The position numbers and the translations under genes were made by a program. 64,000 bases of DNA from Candidatus Pseudomonas phytovorans. Its GTDB lineage: Bacteria > Pseudomonadota > Gammaproteobacteria > Pseudomonadales > Pseudomonadaceae. Positions 1 through 9,388 of this stretch are shown here, one piece after another (position 1 is the stretch's first letter; the number at the start of each line of letters is the position of its first letter). The notes below the pieces were generated by a model. The model was not told the origin of the DNA. It saw nothing but the letters and a program-made list of their open reading frames with translations, and did not search any database. The stretch lies in the NCBI GenBank assembly GCA_029202525.1, contig CP119325.1:2516001-2580000 (forward strand), written 5' to 3'.

Positions 1-323
1 GGGTTGAGCGAAGTCATCGGCTCCTGGAAGATCATCGCAATGCGGTTGCCGCGGATGCGCTGCAGGGTCTTCTCGTTCTGCTGCAGCAAGTCCTTGCCCT
101 CAAAGCGGATACTACCGCTGGGGTGGCGGGCCAGAGGGTAGGGCAGCAGGCGCAGGATCGAGTGCGCGGTGACCGATTTGCCCGAACCGCTTTCGCCCAC
201 CAGTGCCAGCGTCTCGCCCTTGCGGATATCGAAGCTGATGCCGTCCACCACGCGGTTGACCTGGTCGCCGGTGACAAATTCCACGGCCAGGTCGCGCACT
301 TCGATCAGGTTCTGTTCACTCAT
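1..323 (-). CDS. yejF: Peptide ABC transporter ATP-binding protein, N-terminal part (YejF-like)
   Basis: Only the first ~107 codons lie in the window; the gene continues past position 1. It is the cytoplasmic ATPase of an oligopeptide-type importer. The translation shows a Walker A motif GESGSGKS at residues 43-50 and a Q-loop FQEPMTSLNP at the window edge. These are typical of Dpp/Opp/Yej ATPases; E. coli YejF has two fused ATPase domains, which cannot be checked here. The ATG at 323 lies 1 base from the yejE stop, so it is the last visible gene of a yejA-A'-B-E-F operon. Family is sure; the YejF assignment rests on operon order. Confidence 0.93.
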   Translation of the reverse strand, partial: MSEQNLIEVRDLAVEFVTGDQVNRVVDGISFDIRKGETLALVGESGSGKSVTAHSILRLLPYPLARHPSGSIRFEGKDLLQQNEKTLQRIRGNRIAMIFQEPMTSLN

Positions 324-324
324 G

Positions 325-1344
325 TCACTTCCTCGGGTCGAAGGCATCGCGGGCGGACTCGCCGATAAATACCAGCAGGCTCAGCATCAGCGCCAGCACG
401 GCAAAGGCGCTGATGCCCAGCCACGGCGCTTGCAGGTTGGACTTGCCCTGCGCCACCAGTTCGCCCAGCGATGGCGAACCGGCGGGCAGGCCGAAGCCGA
501 GGAAGTCCAGGGCGGTGAGGGTGCCGATCGCGCCGGTGAGAATGAACGGCATGAAGGTCATGGTCGAGATCATGGCGTTGGGCAAAATGTGCCGGTACAT
601 GATCGCGCCATTGCGCATGCCCAGGGCGCGGGCAGCGCGCACGTATTCCAGGTTGCGCCCGCGCAGGAACTCGGCGCGTACCACATCCACCAGACTCATC
701 CACGAGAACAGCAGCATGATGCCCAGCAGCCACCAGAAATTGGGCTGCACGAAGCTGGCCAGGATGATCAGCAGGTACAGCACAGGCAGGCCGGACCAGA
801 TTTCCAGAAAGCGCTGCCCGGCCAGGTCGACCCAGCCGCCATAGAAACCCTGCAAGGCGCCGGCGATGACGCCGACGATGGAGCTGGCCACGGTCAAGGT
901 CAGGGCAAACAGCACCGAAATGCGAAAGCCGTAGATCACCCGCGCCAGCACATCGCGGCCCTGGTCGTCGGTGCCCAGCCAGTTGTCCGCCGACGGCGGT
1001 GCCGGGGCGGGGACACGCAGGTCGTAGTTGATGCTCTGGTAGCTGAACGGGATCGGCGCCCACAGCACGAAGCTGTCTTTCTTCGCTAGCAGCTCGCGGA
1101 TGTATGGGCTTTTGTAGTTGGCCTCTAGCGGGAATTCGCCGCCGAAGGTGGTTTCCGGGTAGCGCTTGAATGCCGGGAAGTACCATTCGCCGTCGTAACG
1201 CACGGCAACGGGCTTGTCATTGGCGATCAGCTCTGCGCCCAGGCTCAGGCCGAACAGGATCAGGAACAGCCACAGCGACCACCAGCCACGGCGGTTGGCC
1301 TTGAAACGCTCGAAGCGCCGGCGGTTGAGGGGGGACAAGGCCAT
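325..1344 (-). CDS. yejE: Peptide ABC transporter permease YejE
   Basis: Inner-membrane permease of 339 aa, partner of YejB. A hydrophobic segment follows a basic N-terminus at about residues 20-40. A long periplasmic stretch follows (to ~130), as in YejE and DppC-type permeases, then five further membrane spans. The EAA loop that contacts the ATPase is visible as RAARALGMRNGAIMYRHILP. The N-terminal OppC-type domain precedes the binding-protein-dependent transport domain. It lies 1 base from yejB and 1 base from yejF, so translation is probably coupled. E. coli YejABEF imports peptides and microcin C; the substrate here is inferred only. Confidence 0.95.
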   Translation of the reverse strand: MALSPLNRRRFERFKANRRGWWSLWLFLILFGLSLGAELIANDKPVAVRYDGEWYFPAFKRYPETTFGGEFPLEANYKSPYIRELLAKKDSFVLWAPIPFSYQSINYDLRVPAPAPPSADNWLGTDDQGRDVLARVIYGFRISVLFALTLTVASSIVGVIAGALQGFYGGWVDLAGQRFLEIWSGLPVLYLLIILASFVQPNFWWLLGIMLLFSWMSLVDVVRAEFLRGRNLEYVRAARALGMRNGAIMYRHILPNAMISTMTFMPFILTGAIGTLTALDFLGFGLPAGSPSLGELVAQGKSNLQAPWLGISAFAVLALMLSLLVFIGESARDAFDPRK

Positions 1345-1345
1345 G

Positions 1346-2419
1346 TCAGTGCTCCCGGCTGGCGAAGTCGATGCGTGGATCGACCAGGGTGTAGGTCAGG
1401 TCGCCGATCAGTTTCACCACCAGCCCCAGCAGGGTGAAGATGAACAGGGTGCCGAAGACCACCGGGTAGTCGCGGTTGATGGCCGCTTCAAAACTCATCA
1501 GGCCCAGGCCGTCGAGGCTGAAGATCACCTCGATCAACAGCGAACCCGTGAAGAAAATGCCGATGAACGCCGACGGGAAGCCGGCGATCACCAGCAGCAT
1601 GGCGTTGCGGAACACGTGGCCGTACAGCACCCGCGGCCGGCTGAGGCCCTTGGCCTTGGCGGTGACCACGTATTGCTTGTTGATCTCGTCGAGGAAGCTG
1701 TTTTTGGTCAGCAGGGTCATGGTGGCGAAGTTGCCGATGACCAGCGCGGTGATCGGCAGCACCAGGTGCCAGAAGTAGTCCAGCACTTTGCCGGTGGTGC
1801 TCAGCTCGTCGAAGTTGTTGGAGGTGAGGCCGCGCAGCGGGAACCAGTCGAAGTAGCTGCCACCGGCGAACAGTACGATCAGCAGGATGGCGAACAGAAA
1901 CGCCGGGATGGCGTAGCCGACGATGATCGCCGAGCTGGTCCATACATCGAAGTGGCTGCCGTGGCGCACCGCCTTGGCAATCCCCAGCGGGATCGACACC
2001 AGGTACATGATCAGCGTGCTCCACAGCCCCAGCGAGATCGACACCGGCATCTTTTCGATAATCAGGTCGATAACCTTGGCATCGCGGAAGAAGCTGTCGC
2101 CGAAGTCCAGTTGGGCGTAGTTCTTGATCATGATCCACAGGCGCTCGGGCGGCGACTTGTCGAAGCCGTACATGCGCTCGATTTCGACGATCAGTGCAGG
2201 GTCCAAGCCCTGGGCGCCGCGGTAGTTGGAGCCGGCCACTGAAACCTCGGCGCCGCCTCCGGCAATGCGGCTGGTGGCGCCTTCGAAGCCTTCGAGCTTG
2301 GCGATCATCTGCTCGACCGGGCCACCGGGGGCGGCCTGGACGATGATGAAATTGATGATCAGGATACCGAGCAGCGTCGGGATGATCAGCAGCAGGCGAC
2401 GCAGGATATAGGCCAGCAT
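1346..2419 (-). CDS. yejB: Peptide ABC transporter permease YejB
   Basis: Permease of 357 aa, DppB/OppB type, longer than DppB because of an insertion after TM1 (about residues 35-100), as in E. coli YejB (364 aa). The N-terminal MLAYILRRLLLIIPTLLGI is the classical DppB/OppB start. The EAA loop AKAKGLSRPRVLYGHVFRNA lies near residue 250. It should pair with YejE to form the transmembrane channel. The start lies 1 base after the yejA stop codon, inside a tightly packed leftward operon. Confidence 0.95.
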   Translation of the reverse strand: MLAYILRRLLLIIPTLLGILIINFIIVQAAPGGPVEQMIAKLEGFEGATSRIAGGGAEVSVAGSNYRGAQGLDPALIVEIERMYGFDKSPPERLWIMIKNYAQLDFGDSFFRDAKVIDLIIEKMPVSISLGLWSTLIMYLVSIPLGIAKAVRHGSHFDVWTSSAIIVGYAIPAFLFAILLIVLFAGGSYFDWFPLRGLTSNNFDELSTTGKVLDYFWHLVLPITALVIGNFATMTLLTKNSFLDEINKQYVVTAKAKGLSRPRVLYGHVFRNAMLLVIAGFPSAFIGIFFTGSLLIEVIFSLDGLGLMSFEAAINRDYPVVFGTLFIFTLLGLVVKLIGDLTYTLVDPRIDFASREH

Positions 2420-2420
2420 C

Positions 2421-4256
2421 TTAGTTCGCCTCGTCCGCAGGGGCTTCGCTGACCGCCGGGGTTACCCCAGGCTTGATCCACCAGGTGTCGATGCCGATGT
2501 CGTATTTGGGCGACACTTTCGGGTGGCCGATGTGGTTCCAGTAGGCCACGCGCCAGGTCTTGATGTGCCAGTTGGGGATCACGTAGTAGCCCCACAGCAA
2601 CACGCGGTCGAGGGCACGGCAATGGTCGATCAGGCTCTGGCGCGAGTCGGCGTTGATCAGCTCTTCCACCAGCTGGTCGATAGCCGGGTCGCGCAGGCCG
2701 ATGAAGTTGCGGCTGCCGGGGTTGTCGGCAGCGGCACTGGACCAGAACTCGCGTTGTTCGTTACCCGGCGAGTTGGACTGCGGGTAGCCGCCGACGATCA
2801 TGTCGTAGTCACGTGAACGCAGGCGGGTGATGTACTGGGAAACGTCGACCCGGCGGATGCTGAGGTCGATGCCGAGGTCGGCGAGGTTGCGCTTGAACGG
2901 CAGCAAAATGCGTTCGAACTCGGTCTGCGCCAGCAGAAACTCGATGGTCACCGGCTTGCCTTGGGCGTCGACCATCTTGTCGTCGACGATTTTCCAGCCG
3001 GCTTCCTGCAGCAGCTTGTAGGCCTGACGCTGCTGCTCGCGAATCATGCCGCTGCCGTCGCTGACCGGGTTCTTGTAAGCCTCGGTGAATACCTGATCGG
3101 GGATTTTGCCACGCAGCGGTTCGAGAATTTTCAGCTCGTTGGCGCCAGGCAGTCCATGGGCGGCCATTTCCGAGTTGTCGAAGTAGCTGCCGGTGCGGGT
3201 GTAGGCACCGTTGAACAGCTGCTTGTTGGTCCACTCGTAGTCCAGCAGCAGGCTCAGCGCCTGGCGCACACGCACGTCCTGGAACAGCGGGCGGCGGATG
3301 TTGAAGATGAAGCCCTGCATGCCGGTGGGGTTGCCGTTGAGCAGTTCTTCCTTGATCAGGCGGCCGTCGCGCACGGCGGGCACGTTGTAAGCGGTGGCCC
3401 AGTTCTTCGCGCTGACTTCCAGCGCATAGTCGAACGCCCCGGCCTTGAGCGCCTCCAGGGCGACGGTAGTGTCACGGTAGGAGTCAAAGGTCATGGCATC
3501 GAAGTTATAGAACCCACGGTTGATCGGCAGGTCCTTGGCCCAGTAGTCCTTGACCCGCTCGTAGCGCACCGAGCGCCCGGCCTTCACTTCGGCGACCTTG
3601 TATGGGCCGCTGCCCAGGGGGATTTCCAGGTTGCCTCGGTTGAAATCGCGGTTTTCGTACCAGTGCTTGGGCAGTACCGGCAGCTGGCCGAGAATCAGCG
3701 GCAGCTCGCGGTTGCCCTTGTGCTTGAACGTGAACAACACCTTGAGCGGGTCTTCGGCGACCACTTCGGCAACGTCGGCGTAGTACTGGCGGTACAGCGG
3801 CGCACCGTCCTTGATCAGGGCGTTGAAAGTGAACACCACGTCCTCGGCACGCATCGGGTGGCCGTCGTGAAAGCGGGCTTCGGGGCGCAGGTAGAAGCGC
3901 ACCCAGCTGTTGTCCGGGGCCTTCTCGATCTTGCCGGCCACCAGGCCATATTCGGTGAAAGGCTCGTCCTGGCTCTGGCGCATCAGGGTGTCGTAGATGT
4001 TGCCGATGTTCTCGGCCGGTACGCCTTTGTTGATGAACGGGTTGAGGCTGTCGAAACCGCCAAAGCTGGACTGGCGGAAAGTGCCACCCTTGGGTGCGTC
4101 TGGGTTGACGTAGTCGAAGTGCTTGAAATCGGCAGGGTACTTGGGTGGCTCGTCGTACAGGGTGAGCGCATGTTGCGGTGCGGCCAGGGCGGGAAGGCTC
4201 AGGCAGGCGAGTAACAGGCTGCCTGCCAGCCGGCGCAGACGGTGCGTTGGCGTCAT
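2421..4256 (-). CDS. yejA: Extracellular solute-binding protein, family 5 (YejA)
   Basis: Periplasmic peptide-binding protein, 611 aa. The ATG at 4256 is chosen because it overlaps the upstream stop as ATGA and gives an ideal signal peptide: MTPTHRLRR, a hydrophobic core, cleavage after LPALA. A longer frame upstream lacks these. The SBP family 5 fold is shown by the YVNPDAPKGGTF N-terminal motif shared with YejA, the RFHDGHPMRAEDVVFTF segment, and the C-terminal WHIKTWRVAYWNHIGHP / TWWIKP ending. It delivers peptides to YejB/YejE. The neighbouring gene encodes a clear paralogue. Confidence 0.95.
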   Translation of the reverse strand: MTPTHRLRRLAGSLLLACLSLPALAAPQHALTLYDEPPKYPADFKHFDYVNPDAPKGGTFRQSSFGGFDSLNPFINKGVPAENIGNIYDTLMRQSQDEPFTEYGLVAGKIEKAPDNSWVRFYLRPEARFHDGHPMRAEDVVFTFNALIKDGAPLYRQYYADVAEVVAEDPLKVLFTFKHKGNRELPLILGQLPVLPKHWYENRDFNRGNLEIPLGSGPYKVAEVKAGRSVRYERVKDYWAKDLPINRGFYNFDAMTFDSYRDTTVALEALKAGAFDYALEVSAKNWATAYNVPAVRDGRLIKEELLNGNPTGMQGFIFNIRRPLFQDVRVRQALSLLLDYEWTNKQLFNGAYTRTGSYFDNSEMAAHGLPGANELKILEPLRGKIPDQVFTEAYKNPVSDGSGMIREQQRQAYKLLQEAGWKIVDDKMVDAQGKPVTIEFLLAQTEFERILLPFKRNLADLGIDLSIRRVDVSQYITRLRSRDYDMIVGGYPQSNSPGNEQREFWSSAAADNPGSRNFIGLRDPAIDQLVEELINADSRQSLIDHCRALDRVLLWGYYVIPNWHIKTWRVAYWNHIGHPKVSPKYDIGIDTWWIKPGVTPAVSEAPADEAN

Positions 4257-6082
4257 TGGGCTTTCTCCGAAGTCTTGATCCACCAGCTGTTCAGCCCAAG
4301 GGTATAGGGCGGTGTGGTGACGAAGGCGAACCGGTTGCGGTAGGCCAGGCGATGATTGTCGAGGTACCAGTTGGGGATCATGTAGTACTGCCACGAAAGC
4401 ACGCGGTCCAGGGCGCGGGCGGCGGCGACCTGGTCGTCGCGCGTGCGTGCGGCCAGCAGGGTGTCGAGCAGGTGGTCGACCACCGGGTCCTTGACCCCAG
4501 CATAGTTCTTGCTGCCCTTGGTCGCGGCCTGGCTGGAATGAAAGTACAGCCACTGTTCAAGGCCGGGGCTCAGGGTCTGGTTCAGGGTCATCAGAATCAT
4601 GTCGAAATCGAACTGGTCCAGGCGTTGTTTGTACTGGGCACGGTCCACGGTGCGCAAGCGCGCATCGATGCCAATGCTGGACAGATTTTCGACATAAGGT
4701 TGCAGGATGCGTTCAAGGTTGGGGTTTACCAGCAGCAGTTCCATGCGCAACTGCTGGCCCTTGCTGTCGACCAGGCGCTGGCCGTTCAGCTTCCAGCCAG
4801 CCTGGGCAAGCAGGCCCAACGCCTGGCGTAGGGTCTGGCGGTTGATGCCGCGGCCATCGGTCTGGCTGACCTTGTAGGGTTCGCTGAACAGCTTGGCCGG
4901 CAATTGGTCGCGGAACGGCGCCAGCAGCAGCCACTCCTTGCCGGTGGGCAGGCCACTGGCGGCGAATTCGCTGTTGGGGTAGTAACTGGTCGAGCGGCGG
5001 TAGGCGCTGCTGAACAGGGCGCGGTTGGTCCACTCGAAGTCGAGCATCAGCCCCAGCGCCTCGCGTACCCGTGGGTCGCTGAAGGTGGCCCGGCGGCTGT
5101 TCATGAACAGGCCTTGGGTTTGCGTGGGGATGCGGTGCGGGATCTGGGCCTTGATCACTTCGCCGCGGCGCACGGCCGGAAAGTTGTAGCCGTTGGCCCA
5201 GTTCTTTGCCTGGTGCTCGATGTAAATGTCGAATTCCCCAGCCTTGAACGCTTCAAAGGCTACCGTGGCGTCGCGGTAGAACTCGTATTCCACGCGCTTG
5301 AAGTTGTACTTGCCACGGTTGACCGCCAGGTCTTTGCCCCAGTAGTTCTTCACCCGCTCGAATACCAGACGGCGCCCGGGTTGTACTTCGGTGATGCGAT
5401 AGGGGCCGCTACCCAAGGGGGGCTCGAAGGTGGTGGCCTTGAAGTCGCGCTTTTGCCAGTAGTGCTTGGGCAGCACCGGCATCTCGCCCAGGCGCAGGAT
5501 CAGCAGCGGGTTGCCGGCGCGCTTGAACACGAAGCGGATGCGCAGCGGGCCGAGGATGTCTACCCGCTGCACTTCCTGCAGGTTGGTGCGGTAGATCGGG
5601 TGGCCGTCCTTGAGCAGTGTGCGGTAGGAAAAGGCCACGTCTGTCGACGTGATGGGCTGGCCGTCATGCCAGCGGGCTTCCGGGCGCAGATTGAACACCA
5701 CCCAGCTGCGGTCCTCGCTGTATTCGACCGAACGGGCGATCAGGCCATAGCTGGAGGTAGGCTCGTCACCCGACGGGTCGTACTGACCGGTGCCGACCAT
5801 CAGTGGCTCGTTCAGCTCGCTGATGCCGTATTGCTGGAAATTGGGCGTGGTGATCGGGCTCGAACCCTTGAAAGTGTAGGGGTTGAGGGTATCGAAGGTG
5901 CCAAAAGCCATGGCGCGCAAGGTGCCGCCCTTGGGCGCTTGCGGGTTGACCCAGTCGAAATGGGTGAATGTGGCTGGGTACTTGAGCGTGCCGAACTGCG
6001 CGTATCCGTGGCTTTCGCTCACCATCGCGACTGCGGGAAAGCTCAAGGCCAGGCTGAGTGACAGCAGGAGGGGACGTATCAA
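4253..6082 (-). CDS. Second extracellular solute-binding protein, family 5 (YejA paralogue)
   Basis: Periplasmic binding protein of 609 aa, homologous along its length to the next gene (FDWVNPQAPKGGTLR against FDYVNPDAPKGGTFR; both end WWIK plus a short tail). The start appears to be TTG at 6082: there is no ATG or GTG in frame nearby, and TTG gives a good signal peptide with cleavage after FPAVA. An upstream GGATCGG could serve as a weak ribosome site. First gene of the yej operon; its stop overlaps the next ATG by four bases. Two tandem binding proteins feeding one permease pair suggests a widened substrate range (inference). Confidence 0.93.
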   Translation of the reverse strand: MIRPLLLSLSLALSFPAVAMVSESHGYAQFGTLKYPATFTHFDWVNPQAPKGGTLRAMAFGTFDTLNPYTFKGSSPITTPNFQQYGISELNEPLMVGTGQYDPSGDEPTSSYGLIARSVEYSEDRSWVVFNLRPEARWHDGQPITSTDVAFSYRTLLKDGHPIYRTNLQEVQRVDILGPLRIRFVFKRAGNPLLILRLGEMPVLPKHYWQKRDFKATTFEPPLGSGPYRITEVQPGRRLVFERVKNYWGKDLAVNRGKYNFKRVEYEFYRDATVAFEAFKAGEFDIYIEHQAKNWANGYNFPAVRRGEVIKAQIPHRIPTQTQGLFMNSRRATFSDPRVREALGLMLDFEWTNRALFSSAYRRSTSYYPNSEFAASGLPTGKEWLLLAPFRDQLPAKLFSEPYKVSQTDGRGINRQTLRQALGLLAQAGWKLNGQRLVDSKGQQLRMELLLVNPNLERILQPYVENLSSIGIDARLRTVDRAQYKQRLDQFDFDMILMTLNQTLSPGLEQWLYFHSSQAATKGSKNYAGVKDPVVDHLLDTLLAARTRDDQVAAARALDRVLSWQYYMIPNWYLDNHRLAYRNRFAFVTTPPYTLGLNSWWIKTSEKAQ

Positions 6083-6171
6083 GTCGGCATCCGATCCAGA
6101 GGCGTTGGGCTTTGATCGGGTACAGTAACAGCTTGGTGGGGTTGGAAAAAGAGTGTGGCTCAGAGGGATTG

Positions 6172-6195
6172 CGAGGGGCTGCGAAGCAGCCCTCG
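6172..6195 (-). terminator. Hairpin downstream of mltD
   Basis: A GC-rich stem (GGGCTGC / GCAGCCC, three-base loop, flanked by CGAG/CTCG) lies 9 bases beyond the mltD stop. The leftward transcript has no immediate U-run, so this is a weak or Rho-assisted terminator at best. Confidence 0.4.
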
Positions 6196-6203
6196 GAGTT
6201 GCA

Positions 6204-7634
6204 TCAATGCGAGAGGTAGACGGTCAAGGTCTGGCCTGGCTTGAGGGCGTGGCCGCTGCGTGGGTTCCAGCGCTTGAGGTGCTGCATTTCGACGTTGAAG
6301 CGCTTGGCCACCAGGTACAGCGAGTCGCCCTTGCGTACCTTGTATTGCGTGGAGCGCTTGCCGGATGCCGCAACCCGGTTGCCAGCGGCGCTCGGTGCGT
6401 TGCTGCCTCGCAGGGCCAGGACCTGGCCGGCCCGCAGGCTGCTGCCGGACAGGCGGTTCCAGCGCTTGATGTCACCGACCGAAACGCGGTTTGCCTTGGC
6501 AATGGCGCCAAGGTTGTCGCCACGTTTTACCCGATAGCTGCGCGCAGCCACGGGTGCCCTGTTTTCAGCAACGGCACGGGCGAACACAGCCTTGTTCGGT
6601 TGCAGGGCGACAAGTTGCTCGGGGTTGAGGTTGGACAGGCTGTTGCTCAGCAGTTGTGCCTTGGCTGTCGGCACCAGCAGTTGCTTGGGCCCGTCCACGG
6701 TCATGCGCTTCTTGAACGCCGGGTTTAGCTGGATCAGCTCGTCTTCGTCAATGTTGGCAAAGGCTGCCACCCGCGACAGGTCCAGGCGATCATTGATGGC
6801 TACCGCCTCGAAGTAGGGCTCGTTGGCAATCGGGTTCAGGTTCACGCCATAAGCTTCAGGCGTAAGCACCACCTGCGACAGGGCCAGCAGCTTGGGCACA
6901 TAGTCGCGGGTTTCCTGTGGCAGCGGCAGGTTCCAGTAGTCGGTTGGCAGACCGAGCTTTTCGTTGCGCTCCATGGCGCGGCTGACCGTGCCTTCACCGG
7001 CGTTGTAGGCCGCCAGGGCCAGCAGCCAGTCGCCGTTGAACATGTCGTGCAGGCGGGTCAGGTAGTCCAGCGCAGCGTTGGTCGATGCGGTGACGTCGCG
7101 GCGGCCATCGTAGAAGTTGGTCTGGCGCAGGTTGAAGTGGCGACCTGTGGCTGGCATGAACTGCCACATGCCGGCAGCGCTGGCGCGTGAATAGGCCATC
7201 GGGTTGTAGGCGCTTTCGATGGCTGGCAGCAGCGCCAGCTCCAGCGGCATGTCGCGCTCTTCAAGGCGCTCGACAATGTAGTGCAGGTAGAGGCTGCCAC
7301 GCTCGCCGGCGCTTTCGATGAACGTCGGGTTGCTGGCGAACCACAGGCGCTGCTGCTCGATGCGCGGATTGACGTCGATGCTGTCCTGCAGGGCGAAGCC
7401 CTGGCGCATGCGCTCCCAGACATCCTGCGGCGCCTGCTCGGCCGGCTTGACCAGCAGCGGTGAAGGCTTGTGCTTGATCCGCGCCTGATAGCTGTGCGCG
7501 CGAACGCTGTCGGATTCGTCAACCTGACGGGTGCTCTGGCAGCCCACCAAGGTGGCGGCCAGAGCCAGCGCACTGATTTGGGCCAGGCGCGTCAGGGCAA
7601 CGGAATGAGAGGTTCTGCGGCTACGGAAAGACAT
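6204..7634 (-). CDS. mltD: Membrane-bound lytic murein transglycosylase D
   Basis: Lipoprotein of 476 aa that cleaves peptidoglycan between MurNAc and GlcNAc, forming 1,6-anhydro ends. Visible parts: lipobox ending VGC with lipidated Cys32; a family 1 SLT domain with catalytic Glu about residue 140 in LLPAIESAYNP, followed by SAAGMWQFMPATG and ALAAYNAGEG; then two C-terminal LysM repeats (about 370-412 and 432-474), each starting YxVxxGDxL, that bind glycan. Length and two LysM units fit MltD. Acts at the inner leaflet of the outer membrane. It is next to gloB, as in E. coli, where mltD and gloB are neighbours. Confidence 0.96.
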   Translation of the reverse strand: MSFRSRRTSHSVALTRLAQISALALAATLVGCQSTRQVDESDSVRAHSYQARIKHKPSPLLVKPAEQAPQDVWERMRQGFALQDSIDVNPRIEQQRLWFASNPTFIESAGERGSLYLHYIVERLEERDMPLELALLPAIESAYNPMAYSRASAAGMWQFMPATGRHFNLRQTNFYDGRRDVTASTNAALDYLTRLHDMFNGDWLLALAAYNAGEGTVSRAMERNEKLGLPTDYWNLPLPQETRDYVPKLLALSQVVLTPEAYGVNLNPIANEPYFEAVAINDRLDLSRVAAFANIDEDELIQLNPAFKKRMTVDGPKQLLVPTAKAQLLSNSLSNLNPEQLVALQPNKAVFARAVAENRAPVAARSYRVKRGDNLGAIAKANRVSVGDIKRWNRLSGSSLRAGQVLALRGSNAPSAAGNRVAASGKRSTQYKVRKGDSLYLVAKRFNVEMQHLKRWNPRSGHALKPGQTLTVYLSH

Positions 7635-7734
7635 CGGCTGAGACAGGTATCCGGGCGAAAAATTTCGGCGATTCTAGGAACCGCTCCGGGCCTGGTCAAC
7701 CTTTGACCATCGATTGCGATATATCTTGAGGTTA

Positions 7735-8514
7735 TCAGAAGGTGTCCTTCCAAGACCTCAAGGCAGCAAAAACAGTGACCTGCGAGTCGTTTGGATGTCC
7801 CTTCCATTCGTCTGCTTTTTGTTTAACTAATGTTTCAGAGGTACGCAGGAAGGGGTTGGTCAGGCGTTCCAGGCCAATCGTTGATGGCAAGGTGATGCGA
7901 TTATCTGCACGCAAACGGGTAACGTCCTCGAACCGCTTTAGAACGTGCTGGTTGCCAGGTTCTACCGCTTTGGCAAAGCGCAGGTTGCTGAGGGTGTATT
8001 CGTGGGCGCAGTACACTTCGGTGGATGCTGGCAGCGCCGCCAGGCGGGCGAGGGCCGGCTGCATCTGTTCGGGTGTACCCTCGAACATGCGCCCGCAGCC
8101 TGCGGCGAACAGGGTGTCGCCACTGAACAGTACGGGTGTTGCCGGTTGGTCACTGAAGAAAGCGATATGACCCAAGGTGTGGCCTGGCACCGCCAGCACC
8201 TGGAACGTCACGCCCAGCACCGTCACCTGGTCGCCTTCATCCAGCGCCAGGTCGCGGCAGGGGATACGCTCGTGGGCCGGGCCGCAGACCCGTGCGCCGG
8301 TCAGTTGCCTGAGCCGTTCCACGCCGCCGACATGGTCGTTGTGGTGGTGGGTAATCAGGATGTCACTGAGCACCCACTCGGGGTTGGCCGAGAGCCAGCG
8401 TTCCACCGGGCCGGCATCACCGGGGTCGACCACCGCGCAACGGCGTTTGGCAGTATCCTGTAACAACCAGATGTAGTTGTCGGAGAAAGCGGGGAGAGCA
8501 TCGATCTGTATCAT
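7735..8514 (-). CDS. gloB: Hydroxyacylglutathione hydrolase (glyoxalase II)
   Basis: Metallo-beta-lactamase-fold enzyme, 259 aa, that hydrolyses S-D-lactoylglutathione to D-lactate and glutathione, the second step of methylglyoxal detoxification. Metal ligands are seen in THHHNDH (residues 55-61), VPGHTLGHIAF and the FSGDTLFAAGCGRMFEG block; the C-terminal HxAD domain ends KWKDTF-like. The ATG at 8514 (MIQIDALPAFSDNY) matches the GloB family start; the longer upstream frame does not. Divergent from the methyltransferase gene, as in the E. coli gloB/yafS pair. Confidence 0.96.
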   Translation of the reverse strand: MIQIDALPAFSDNYIWLLQDTAKRRCAVVDPGDAGPVERWLSANPEWVLSDILITHHHNDHVGGVERLRQLTGARVCGPAHERIPCRDLALDEGDQVTVLGVTFQVLAVPGHTLGHIAFFSDQPATPVLFSGDTLFAAGCGRMFEGTPEQMQPALARLAALPASTEVYCAHEYTLSNLRFAKAVEPGNQHVLKRFEDVTRLRADNRITLPSTIGLERLTNPFLRTSETLVKQKADEWKGHPNDSQVTVFAALRSWKDTF

Positions 8515-8599
8515 GGTGCGGATCCGATTCGCCAAGCGTGGCACATGAAGGCATCTTAGCCGCGATGGCGCGGTGCGAGAACCTTCGAGGGAGAGCGCA

Positions 8600-9373
8600 A
8601 TGACCGACCAAGCCTTTGCCCAGGCCGACCCGGACTGGGTCAAACTGATCAGCCTGGCCCGTGAGTGGTTCAATGGCCCGATCGGCCAACTGATGCTCAA
8701 GGAAGAGGAAAAACTGCTTGAAGAAGAGCTCGGCCGCTTCTTCGGGGGTTACCTTGTGCACTACGGACCTTGCGCCGACGCGCCGCCCAGTGCCCCGCAG
8801 GTGCAGCGTAATGTGCGCCTGGGCGCGCCGTTGCCAGGGGTGGAGATTGTCTGCGAGGAGCAGGCCTGGCCACTGAGTGAGCACGCCGCCGATGTGGTGG
8901 TGCTGCAACATGGCCTGGATTTCAGCCTGTCGCCCCATGGTTTGCTGCGCGAGGCCGCCAGCGCCGTGCGCCCGGGCGGGCATCTGCTGATCGTGGGGAT
9001 CAACCCGTGGAGCAGTTGGGGCATGCGCCATTTCTTCAGCCACGGCGCCTTGCGCAAGGCGCGCTGCATCTCGCCGTCGCGGGTAGGTGACTGGCTCAAC
9101 CTGCTGGGCTTCGCGCTGGAGAAACGCCGCTTCGGGTGCTATCGTCCGCCGCTTGCCTCACCGGCCTGGCAGCAGCGCCTGGCGGGCTGGGAGCGGGTGG
9201 CCGGCGGCTGGCAGAGCTCCGGTGGCGGGGTGTACCTGCTGGTGGCACGCAAGATGGTGGTGGGCCTGCGGCCGCTGCGCCCGGAGCGCCGCGAGCCGAT
9301 GGGCAAGCTGCTGCCGCTGCCGCTGGCCAAGGTGAACCGCACGGCGGCCAACCCCGAAACTGACAAGCACTGA
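8600..9373 (+). CDS. Class I SAM-dependent methyltransferase, YafS-like
   Basis: Cytoplasmic protein of 257 aa with a methyltransferase type-11 core: a conserved VVLQHGLDFSLSPHGLLREA segment and RPGGHLLIVGINPWSSWG. The SAM-binding GxGxG motif is poorly conserved, so activity is uncertain. The start ATG at 8600 is preceded by GAGGGAGAG. Position between gloB and rnhA is the same as E. coli yafS, which has no firmly known substrate. It probably shares a transcript with rnhA, 15 bases downstream. Confidence 0.85.
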   Translation: MTDQAFAQADPDWVKLISLAREWFNGPIGQLMLKEEEKLLEEELGRFFGGYLVHYGPCADAPPSAPQVQRNVRLGAPLPGVEIVCEEQAWPLSEHAADVVVLQHGLDFSLSPHGLLREAASAVRPGGHLLIVGINPWSSWGMRHFFSHGALRKARCISPSRVGDWLNLLGFALEKRRFGCYRPPLASPAWQQRLAGWERVAGGWQSSGGGVYLLVARKMVVGLRPLRPERREPMGKLLPLPLAKVNRTAANPETDKH

Positions 9374-9388
9374 ATTCAAGAGTGGTAC

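Noticed and set aside
2961..6061. Rightward frames of about 400 codons opposite the two binding-protein genes
   Set aside because: Composition is typical of antisense frames in high-GC DNA and the leftward genes are certain.
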